5,412 bases of DNA, taken from the NCBI GenBank assembly GCA_031255655.1, contig JAIRSB010000123.1:1-5412 (forward strand). The letters run 5' to 3'. How positions within the stretch are numbered: position 1 is the stretch's first letter; each line of letters starts with the position of its first letter. Position numbers and translations under genes: made by a program. The stretch comes from Spirochaetaceae bacterium. GTDB taxonomy: Bacteria > Spirochaetota > Spirochaetia > Treponematales > Breznakiellaceae. Under the pieces are notes generated by a model. It saw nothing but the letters and a program-made list of their open reading frames with translations, searched no databases and was not told the origin of the DNA. Positions 1 to 5,412 of the stretch are shown here, one piece after another.

Positions 1-1185
1 GCATTTGAAACGGCTGTCGCGGAGGCATTAGTGCGTTATCCGTATAGCGCTGTTTTTCCGCGTCTTTTGTTCAGACACGCGGCGAAAAAAACTATTCCGA
101 CTGAGCGCGAGCGCGCTCTTGTCGAGGACGCGCTGAAACGGCTTCCATCTCTTTTGAAGGCTGACGGGGAGTTAATTCGTTTTGCCGCGCCGTTTATCGG
201 CAATATTGAGGAATCGCGCCGCCTTCTTTCGATTTGGCGTTCCGGCGAATTGGGGCGTTTATCGGAGGAGAGTGCGAGCGGCGTTCCGTCTGCCAAGCGG
301 TGGACGGCCTTATTGGAATCTTTGCCGGTTAGCCTTGAAATTGGTCTTATAGACGAGGAAACGGCGATTAACGAGTTGTTTCATCAGGACAGCGCTGCGG
401 CTGAGTCGCCGGAGTTGGAGCGCGAAATTCTGTTTTCGGTATGGGATCTTCTGCGTACCGATGAGGCGCGGGCCGCTATGCGTAATGAGTTGTCGTCGTT
501 TTCCGGTACGATTACCGGAGACGAAAACGGAGACGGGATTATCGATTCCATAACGCTGTATGATGAGGGTATTGTTGTCTCTTATTCGCAAGACGCCGAT
601 CAGGATAGGGTGAACGAATTAGTTGTCGCGTTTGACGCTGGATGGCCGGTAAACACCGAATTTACTTACGCGAACGGCACGGGATACGGCGGCGAGGATA
701 AAATTCTGCTGGTTTGGGATGTTTATCCGGCTTTGCGTGAGGCGGTTTGGGGTGAAACGCGCTATGTTTTTCGTCCTATGGAATTTAATTGCCCTGTTAC
801 CGGTTTTGAAACTCTTGGCGGACCGGGCGGTATACTTTTGCCGGACGGTGCGGCGGACGGCGGCTTTAGTAAGCAGACGTTTTTAAGTTACGCTTATCTT
901 ATAGAACGTCCGGGCCGGGATTTTCCGGGCGGCATTGAGCGGTTTGAATGCGATAACGGCGTTGTTCTTTCATCAAAGGAATATCTTGACGGGGTGTTGC
1001 GGGCGGAGACGGCTTACGAGAACGGGCAGCCCGTTTTACAGCGCATAGACCTTGACGCCGATGGGCGGCTTGAAACAATTCGGCGTTTTAAGCGAACGGC
1101 TGATACGATTTTATCTTCTGAAATTGAAGTTATTGAAAGTGATTGGGATGGTGATGGTTTTGCGGAATACCGTGAAGCGCAATAA
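1..1185 (+). CDS. Partial gene: helical protein with C-terminal Asp-rich DxDxDG (calcium-loop-like) motifs, unknown function
   Basis: I do not recognise a named family. The frame is open from base 1 with no upstream stop, so the true start is probably left of the window. A GTG at 31 preceded by GGAGG at 21-25 is an alternative start giving 384 residues, but that version has no signal peptide and cuts into a helix-like stretch (AFETAVAEALVRYP). Numbering from the GTG, residues 1-155 look helical and TPR-like. Residues 160-384 look beta-rich and carry four Asp-rich loops: DENGDGIID (164-172), DADQDRVNE (188-196), DLDADGRLE (340-348) and DWDGDGFAEY (371-380). Such loops in EF-hand and dockerin-like proteins bind Ca2+; binding here is inferred. 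The spacing of the loops suggests irregular repeats like those of extracytoplasmic proteins. The last codons overlap the protease gene, which suggests co-transcription and translational coupling. The coding call is firm; the function is open. Confidence 0.8.
   Translation, partial: AFETAVAEALVRYPYSAVFPRLLFRHAAKKTIPTERERALVEDALKRLPSLLKADGELIRFAAPFIGNIEESRRLLSIWRSGELGRLSEESASGVPSAKRWTALLESLPVSLEIGLIDEETAINELFHQDSAAAESPELEREILFSVWDLLRTDEARAAMRNELSSFSGTITGDENGDGIIDSITLYDEGIVVSYSQDADQDRVNELVVAFDAGWPVNTEFTYANGTGYGGEDKILLVWDVYPALREAVWGETRYVFRPMEFNCPVTGFETLGGPGGILLPDGAADGGFSKQTFLSYAYLIERPGRDFPGGIERFECDNGVVLSSKEYLDGVLRAETAYENGQPVLQRIDLDADGRLETIRRFKRTADTILSSEIEVIESDWDGDGFAEYREAQ
21..25 (+). promoter_or_regulatory. 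Possible ribosome binding site (GGAGG) for an internal GTG start at 31
   Basis: GGAGG sits five bases before GTG at 31, an ideal Shine-Dalgarno match and spacing. It would make a 384-residue protein starting here. However, the same bases also read as sense codons (Ala-Glu-Ala) of the frame that stays open to base 1, so the match may be chance. The sequence beyond the left edge would decide. Confidence 0.35.
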
Positions 1186-2998
1186 TTTACCGGCTGGGCT
1201 TCTGATAATTGCCGCGTTCTCTTCCTGTCTGTCGGCGGGGGCGGCTGAAAAAAGGCTTAGGCCGCCGCGTCCTACGAGTGATTTCCGCATAGAAAAGATT
1301 GAAGAAGTCGTGGATACGCAGCCAGAGAGGGCTATACATCTTATCGGGATGTATGAGGCGGTTTACGGCACGGAAAGCGGCGGGGATGTTTCCCCTGAAT
1401 CATGGGAAATAATCGGCACGCTGCGGGAACGCGCTGTCAAAAATCTGGTTGATAGGCAGCTTCTTGCCGCCGCCGAAAAACGCTGGGACGACGCAGCTTC
1501 GCTTGAGCGTTCTCTTTCCGCGCTTGGCGTAAGTGTTGACGATTCAAATGCCGTTTCGCCGGACGGTGCTTATTTTTTGGCTGAGGCTAAGGAATATCTT
1601 GCCAATAATAACGATTTGGCAGCTTTTTTGACGGCTGTCCATGCCCGGCGTTATGGTGCGCTTAACGCCGCGGATGCCGTTTTGTTTCTTGAACGGGCAG
1701 TTAAGGCGCGTCAACGCCGGACGGCGCTTTATTTTCTGAATATCGCGGATGAATTCCGCGCCTCTGTCGCACCGGAACTCCGTGTTTACGCAGAAGGGCG
1801 TGATACTCCGGCGGACATGATTAACGGCGTGGCGACTGTTCTTGTGGACAGGGGAATAAAAGTGTCAAATGGGCGCGGGTTTAACGACCGTGTGCTTGGC
1901 AGTGCGTTTTTTGTCGACGCGGCTGGTCTTTTGATTACGAACTATCATGTAATAGCGAGCGAGGTTGACCCATCTTACGAGGGATACTCGAGAATGTATA
2001 TCAGGATGGGGGACGCGGCAAGCCCCCGCATTCCGGCAAAGGTTGTCGGCTGGGATAAAACCCTCGATCTTGCATTAATCAAAACGGAATACAAGAGTTC
2101 TTACGTGTTTTCGGTTGTGGACAGCGTAGTACCTAAGGTAGGGGATAGGATTTTGGCGATAGGTTCTCCGGTTGGGCTTGAAAAAACTGTTACTATGGGG
2201 ATAGTCTCCGCGACAGGCCGCCGTCTTTTGCAGATAGGGGATGTTATTCAGATTGACGCCGCCGTAAATCACGGTAATTCGGGCGGACCTGTTATTGACG
2301 AGGAAGGTCGGCTTGCCGGTATAGTTTTCGCCGGAATAGAGCAGTTTCAGGGCTTAAACTTCGCAGTTCCGGCGGAACGGCTTGCTGCGGCTCTGCCCGG
2401 AATGATTAAAGGCGGGAAGGTTAAGCGTCCATGGCTAGGCCTTAGTCTTGCCGAAAATTCGGGTGGGGCCGAGATTATCTATGTCGCGCCGCTTACACCT
2501 GCCGCAGACCTTCATGTTCCTGACGGGGTTTACATAAAAAGTCTTAACGGTCGTCCTGTTGAGACGCAGCGCGGCGGGCTTATCGCGGCATTGCAGGACA
2601 GTTTGTTCCAAAACCGCCCGGGAGAGCTTGTGGCTGTTGAGACTAGCGATGGAACGCGCCGCATCATGCAAAGTGCCGAACGCCCTGATGTGCCGCTGGC
2701 GGAGGCGGCAAAGATTGACAGCCGCGAGCGCATGGCCGCGCCGCTTTTCGGGATTATACTGCAAAGCGCAGTGGGCAGGGCGATTACTCCATCATATATT
2801 ATTAAAAAAGTGGTTCGCGGTTCCATCGCGGACGAAGCTGGGCTTTCCTCCCAAGATCCTGTCCTGATTCGCGCTTTGCGAGTCAACGAAGATGGCGGCT
2901 ATGCTCTGCTTGATATTAGTGTAAAAAAACGTTTATCAGGTTACTTTGAAACAAGTATGCAGCTTCCCGCTTCGCTGGATTCTCCTGACACTTTATAG
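1172..2998 (+). CDS. Exported HtrA/DegP-like trypsin-fold serine protease with long N-terminal helical region and two PDZ-like regions
   Basis: This is probably an envelope protease of the S1C (HtrA/Deg) type. With GTG 1172 as start it has 608 residues. Residues 1-25 form a signal peptide (KR, then a hydrophobic stretch) ending either at a relaxed lipobox FSSC with Cys19, or at a signal peptidase I site near Ala25. Residues 26-215 are helical, TPR-like and not part of usual DegP. The protease domain covers about 217-412, with His259 in TNYHV, Asp299 in TLDLALI and Ser370 in GNSGGPVI, so the triad is intact. PDZ1 is about 419-503 (RPWLGLSL) and PDZ2 about 524-598 (IIKKVVRGSIADEAGL). E. coli DegP is about 475 residues. 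The start is uncertain: ATG 1148 and ATG 1154 are in frame, and the frame stays open back to ATG 1052. I prefer GTG 1172 because it leaves a compact signal peptide, has GGA five bases upstream and overlaps the previous gene by only 14 bases. Confidence 0.9.
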   Translation: MKRNNLPAGLLIIAAFSSCLSAGAAEKRLRPPRPTSDFRIEKIEEVVDTQPERAIHLIGMYEAVYGTESGGDVSPESWEIIGTLRERAVKNLVDRQLLAAAEKRWDDAASLERSLSALGVSVDDSNAVSPDGAYFLAEAKEYLANNNDLAAFLTAVHARRYGALNAADAVLFLERAVKARQRRTALYFLNIADEFRASVAPELRVYAEGRDTPADMINGVATVLVDRGIKVSNGRGFNDRVLGSAFFVDAAGLLITNYHVIASEVDPSYEGYSRMYIRMGDAASPRIPAKVVGWDKTLDLALIKTEYKSSYVFSVVDSVVPKVGDRILAIGSPVGLEKTVTMGIVSATGRRLLQIGDVIQIDAAVNHGNSGGPVIDEEGRLAGIVFAGIEQFQGLNFAVPAERLAAALPGMIKGGKVKRPWLGLSLAENSGGAEIIYVAPLTPAADLHVPDGVYIKSLNGRPVETQRGGLIAALQDSLFQNRPGELVAVETSDGTRRIMQSAERPDVPLAEAAKIDSRERMAAPLFGIILQSAVGRAITPSYIIKKVVRGSIADEAGLSSQDPVLIRALRVNEDGGYALLDISVKKRLSGYFETSMQLPASLDSPDTL

Positions 2999-3000
2999 GG
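2997..3000 (+). promoter_or_regulatory. Probable ribosome binding site (AGGG) of the PAP2-like gene
   Basis: AGGG lies nine bases before the ATG at 3010 and shares two bases with the TAG stop of the protease gene. This supports ATG 3010 as the start and suggests that ribosomes finishing the protease gene could reinitiate on the next one. Confidence 0.5.
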
Positions 3001-3009
3001 TTATTTCAA

Positions 3010-3894
3010 ATGACATATATCTTGCAACGCGGTTTTCGCGGGTTTATAGGTTCTCTGTTTATATTGGGGCGCAGGCCTCTCTGGAACACTTACCGTGCAA
3101 TGTTAAAATCTATCATCGGTAATTTTTTCTGTCTGCAATACAGGGCAGCCTTGTTCCCTAAAAGTGTGAAAATTTCACACGTAGACCATCCATTGGATGA
3201 CGCGGTGCCGTTTACGCCTTCGTGGGTGGATGTTTACATGGATTTTTCGCCGTTTTGGATTCGTACTCAGGCTTTTCTTGCCAAAACTTTTGGGAAGGCC
3301 GCCGATTCGTATATCGACGCTTTTGTCCGCGGAATAGCCGACTTGTACGAGATTGCCGGAAATGTGTACAAACAGAATTTTTCCACAACCCGCCGTCCTT
3401 TCTATCTTGGAAAGCCGGGGTTTGTCTCAATTCATGTATTTGACCCGCATCTTATGTGCATTCCGTCGCTGCACGTTATGGTTGTGATAATGACTTACAC
3501 GAAGCTGCGGTATGTTTTGGGTTGTTTAGGGGCGGAAAAGGAGTTTGCTTGCGAAATTGAGGATGCCCGACGCCATGCTGTCGTTATAACAGAATCAATT
3601 TTGTACATTAAGCAGCATAGTATAAACTGCATATCCGCCGCTCTTTACGCGATGACTTGCTATGACGAAACTTTGTTTCCGGCAGACGAAGCGCGTAGTT
3701 TTGTCGACGCGCTTTTTATTGAGGGCGGCACTGTTCCGTCTGAGGCGTGTAGTGCGATAAAGGAGCATATTTTCGGTTTGTATCGCAGTTTTCTCGATGC
3801 GAAGCCGGAGTCCGGCGGCTGGGAGAAGCCTTTGCTCGACTTTTTGGCTAACGCCGGTAAGATGAGCCTAAGTCAAGCTGGTTTCTGTACTTAG
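3010..3894 (+). CDS. Divergent PAP2/AUR1-like (lipid phosphatase fold) protein, possibly catalytically altered
   Basis: The 294-residue protein has no name I recognise, but several pieces match the PAP2 superfamily, especially its AUR1/PAP2_3 branch. These are DDAVPFTP at 63-70 followed by WVDVYM (like the family's D..IPF.P...Y region), a weak motif 1 (K121 to R128/R129-P130), motif 2 IPSLH (151-155), and motif 3 with Ser196, Lys201-Gln202-His203. In the family, motif 3 ends H-x3-D, and His plus Asp form the catalytic set with the PSxH His. Here that Asp is Cys207 and the motif 3 Arg is Ile197. The usual strong membrane helices are also weak: the segments contain many charged residues, and no signal peptide is evident. 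It may therefore be a pseudoenzyme or have changed chemistry. It starts 11 bases after the protease gene, so the two are likely co-transcribed. Its last 15 codons and stop overlap rpoN on the other strand. The coding call is firm; the family assignment is by motif only. Confidence 0.75.
   Translation: MTYILQRGFRGFIGSLFILGRRPLWNTYRAMLKSIIGNFFCLQYRAALFPKSVKISHVDHPLDDAVPFTPSWVDVYMDFSPFWIRTQAFLAKTFGKAADSYIDAFVRGIADLYEIAGNVYKQNFSTTRRPFYLGKPGFVSIHVFDPHLMCIPSLHVMVVIMTYTKLRYVLGCLGAEKEFACEIEDARRHAVVITESILYIKQHSINCISAALYAMTCYDETLFPADEARSFVDALFIEGGTVPSEACSAIKEHIFGLYRSFLDAKPESGGWEKPLLDFLANAGKMSLSQAGFCT
3164..3180. repeat. Perfect 8-base inverted repeat with one central base, CRP-site-like, inside the PAP2-like gene
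   Basis: GTGTGAAA and TTTCACAC flank a single central A. The half-sites TGTGA and TCACA are those recognised by the E. coli CRP protein, but the spacer is five bases instead of six. The repeat lies about 155 bases inside the coding sequence, where it encodes SVKISHV in frame, so an operator role is speculative and a chance match is possible. Confidence 0.4.
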
Positions 3895-5245
3895 CGACGG
3901 TGCGGCGGGATAAAATTACGCCGTGTTTCGCTAACTGCTTGACGATGTCCTGATCCGAGAGCCGCTGCCGTTCTTGTTGTTTGCTTTCCGCTCGTATCAG
4001 TTCTCGTATCATTTCTTTTACGCCTTCCTGAGAGTATCGCGATCCGGAGGAGCCTGAACCGCGGATGGAGTTACTGAAAAAATGGCGTATTTCAAAAATC
4101 CCCCATTCGGTCTGCATATATTTTCCGTTCGCCGCCCGCGATACTGTTGTTTCATGGATTTTCAGTTCGGCGGCGATGTCTTTTAATGTGAGCGGGGATA
4201 GATACTTGGGCCCGTTCATGAAAAAAGAGCGTTGGAATTCCAGAATAGCGCGTGTTACCCGTAGCAGCGTATGATTGCGGCGGTTGATTGATTGTATGAA
4301 CCAGCGCGCTTCTTTTAGGTTTTCGCGGATGAAATCCCGTTCCGCTTTGTTAGAACTTTTTCCCGCCTGTTTTATGAAGAAGGGCTGAATTCCGAGTACC
4401 GGGATTTCCTCATCGTTCAGCACGATTGAGAACTCTCCGTTTTTACGCAGTATTTGTATGTCAGGGACGACAAAGCGAGTTTTGCCCGCGCCGCCTGAAT
4501 CCCATAACCTGCCGGGAAACGGCGATAGGCTTTTTAGTTTTTCAAATAGAGCGGGGATTTCTTTTATCCCTAGTTTTCGCGCGACAGCCTGTAGTTTCCC
4601 GTGCTCAAGTTCCGCTAGGAATGGGATAAGCGACTTTATTTCGGCGGCTTCGTTGCTGTACATGATGTCTGCCTGCGTGGATAGGGCTTCCCGGTAGTCC
4701 GATGTGCAGCATCCGGGCGGATCGAGTTGTCTTACAATCCATAGCGCGTTTTTAAGCAAGGTAGACGTAACATTTTCCGTTTTGGAGAACAGGCTTTCCG
4801 GGGGTTCGATGTTGAAGCCATCGTTATCGATGTTTTGTATCAATTTTTCGCATACTGCGCGAAGCTCGTTGTCCGGTGTTTGTAGTCGAAGCTGCCACAA
4901 AAGGTGGTCTTGCAGGGTTTCGCTATAAGAAAGCGCACCTTCTATGAACTGCCGCCGCTCATCTGAAATCTCATCGCCGCGTCCGCTTCGTAAAAAGCCA
5001 GAATCGGAACTGGCTTCAAAATAATCGTATTCCTCGCGCCGCGTCTTATATACCGCGTCTAGCGACAGCAATGTTTTATCTTCCAGTGTTTCTAAAGCGG
5101 GGTTTTTTTCAAGTTCTTCTGCTATTTTTTCACGTAAATCCGCAAGCGGCAATTCCATGAGTTTCATGGACTGGATAAGCTGCGGCGTCATTTTTTGGGT
5201 TAGACGCTGCTCTTGTGATAGGTTTATATGTTGAGTCTGCCGCAT
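3848..5245 (-). CDS. rpoN: RNA polymerase sigma-54 factor RpoN
   Basis: Sigma-54 binds core RNA polymerase and directs it to -24/-12 promoters, where ATP-dependent enhancer-binding proteins trigger opening. The 465 residues have the full layout. Region I (about 8-50) is Gln/Leu-rich with the hallmark MTPQLIQSMKLM. An acidic linker follows (about 52-95), then the core-binding domain (about 97-290, including the LDPPG motif at 174-178). The DNA-binding part has a helix-turn-helix around 355-378 (IHETTVSRA), the HFFSN segment at 388-392, and the RpoN box SRRTVAKYR at 446-454 that reads the -24 element. The usual ARRTVAKYR and GVGAR are SRRTVAKYR and GCCTS here. Length is normal for the family. 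ATG 5245 begins right before region I, so the start is sensible, but no Shine-Dalgarno is visible in the 15 bases upstream. It lies 71 bases after a tRNA gene on the same strand and converges on the PAP2-like gene with a 47-base overlap. Confidence 0.96.
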   Translation of the reverse strand: MRQTQHINLSQEQRLTQKMTPQLIQSMKLMELPLADLREKIAEELEKNPALETLEDKTLLSLDAVYKTRREEYDYFEASSDSGFLRSGRGDEISDERRQFIEGALSYSETLQDHLLWQLRLQTPDNELRAVCEKLIQNIDNDGFNIEPPESLFSKTENVTSTLLKNALWIVRQLDPPGCCTSDYREALSTQADIMYSNEAAEIKSLIPFLAELEHGKLQAVARKLGIKEIPALFEKLKSLSPFPGRLWDSGGAGKTRFVVPDIQILRKNGEFSIVLNDEEIPVLGIQPFFIKQAGKSSNKAERDFIRENLKEARWFIQSINRRNHTLLRVTRAILEFQRSFFMNGPKYLSPLTLKDIAAELKIHETTVSRAANGKYMQTEWGIFEIRHFFSNSIRGSGSSGSRYSQEGVKEMIRELIRAESKQQERQRLSDQDIVKQLAKHGVILSRRTVAKYRNQLDLGSSYRR

Positions 5246-5260
5246 GAATTAAGTAAATCA

Positions 5261-5284
5261 GCGCCACGCCGAAGCGGAAGGCGC
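5261..5284 (-). other. Hairpin with UUCG loop in the tRNA-rpoN gap: rpoN leader element or weak tRNA terminator
   Basis: On the minus strand the RNA would fold with GCGCC pairing to GGCGC on the outside and CGC-UUCG-GCG inside, separated by a small asymmetric bulge. C(UUCG)G loops are unusually stable. The following bases, TGATTTACTT, are only moderately T-rich, so as an intrinsic terminator it would be weak. It ends 15 bases before the rpoN ATG, in the place where a ribosome binding site would normally be, so an effect on rpoN translation or mRNA stability is equally possible. Confidence 0.45.
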
Positions 5285-5300
5285 GATTCACCTAACGTTT

Positions 5301-5313
5301 CCGCGCAACGCGG
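5301..5313. other. Small GC hairpin just 3' of the tRNA gene
   Basis: CCGCG and CGCGG are separated by CAA. On the plus strand the stem is followed by TTTT, resembling a short terminator, but no plus-strand gene leads into it. On the minus strand it begins three bases after the tRNA discriminator base and is followed by AAACG, not a T run. A role in tRNA 3' processing is conceivable; chance is also plausible for a five-base stem. Confidence 0.3.
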
Positions 5314-5316
5314 TTT

Positions 5317-5398
5317 TGCGGCGAAGAAGACTTGAACTTCCATTCCTCTCGGAACCAGCACCTCAAGCTGGCGTGTCTACCAGTTCCACCATCGCCGC
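5317..5398 (-). tRNA. tRNA-Leu, anticodon GAG
   Basis: The minus strand folds into a complete class II tRNA of 82 bases. The acceptor stem GCGGCGA pairs with TCGCCGC, followed by discriminator A, the base expected for leucine. The D-arm contains GTGGAACTGGTAGACAC, which is very typical of tRNA-Leu. The anticodon stem CCAGC/GCTGG encloses the loop TTGAGGT, giving anticodon GAG (plus-strand 5362-5364) that reads CUC and CUU. A long variable arm TTCC-GAGA-GGAA follows, then the T-arm GGAAG-TTCAAGT-CTTCT. The terminal CCA is not encoded (AAA follows the discriminator), so it must be added by the CCA-adding enzyme. It precedes rpoN on the same strand. Confidence 0.97.
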
Positions 5399-5412
5399 GT
5401 GAATGATTAACT

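Noticed and set aside
1052..1171. Extending the protease to the far-upstream ATG at 1052
   Set aside because: It would overlap the upstream gene by 134 bases and place about 40 residues ahead of an obvious signal peptide.
1744..1760. Inverted repeat CGCGGA/TCCGCG within the protease gene
   Set aside because: A six-base stem of common codons in a coding region, expected by chance, with no regulatory context.
2435..2886. Opposite-strand open frames (up to 118 codons) within the protease gene
   Set aside because: They lie over the PDZ-coding part of a clear gene, lack recognisable motifs or ribosome binding sites, and look like codon-bias shadows.
3903..3923. Terminator-like stem CGGCG/CGCCG after the PAP2-like stop
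   Set aside because: It has only five base pairs with an 11-base loop, no real T run follows, and it lies in the RpoN-box coding region of rpoN.
4426..4928. Plus-strand open frames inside rpoN
   Set aside because: They are antisense to well-conserved RpoN core-binding sequence, overlap each other in different frames and show no family features.
5251..5267. Possible -24/-12 (sigma-54) promoter before rpoN, starting TGGCGC on the minus strand
   Set aside because: The -24 half fits partly, but the required GC at the correct distance in the -12 half is missing, and the -24 half lies inside the hairpin.

Overview
The window reads as chromosomal DNA from a diderm bacterium with roughly balanced base composition. 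A spirochaete, perhaps Treponema-like, is my best guess. This rests on the overall look of the proteins, a relaxed spirochaete-type lipobox and a tRNA without encoded CCA, so it is tentative. There are no transposases, phage genes, CRISPR repeats or other signs of a mobile region. Coding density is very high: gene ends overlap twice and no gap exceeds about 75 bases.

Layout. Positions 1-3894 hold three tightly packed plus-strand genes that look like one transcription unit. First comes the 3' part of a gene for a helical protein ending in Asp-rich DxDxDG-type calcium-loop motifs; its frame is open to the left edge. Next, overlapping by 14 bases under the preferred start, is an exported HtrA-like serine protease with a complete His-Asp-Ser triad, an extra helical N-terminal region of about 200 residues and two PDZ-like regions. 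After an 11-base gap comes a protein I read as a divergent PAP2/AUR1-like phosphatase-fold member. It keeps the PSLH motif and a QH motif but has Cys where the catalytic-triad Asp is expected. On the minus strand, converging on that gene and overlapping its 3' end by 47 bases, is rpoN (sigma-54). A complete tRNA-Leu(GAG) lies 71 bases upstream of rpoN on the same strand, and the gap holds two small hairpins.

How they may work together. The plus-strand genes suggest a cell-envelope unit: an exported protease, a possibly metal-binding partner and a lipid-phosphatase-like protein that may have lost catalysis. This is inferred from gene order only. rpoN is the only gene with a confident specific identity; it directs transcription from -24/-12 promoters, but no activator gene or clear sigma-54 promoter lies in the window. 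The points most worth a second look are the degenerate PAP2-like protein, the protease's N-terminal extension, the Asp-rich repeats and the convergent overlap with rpoN.
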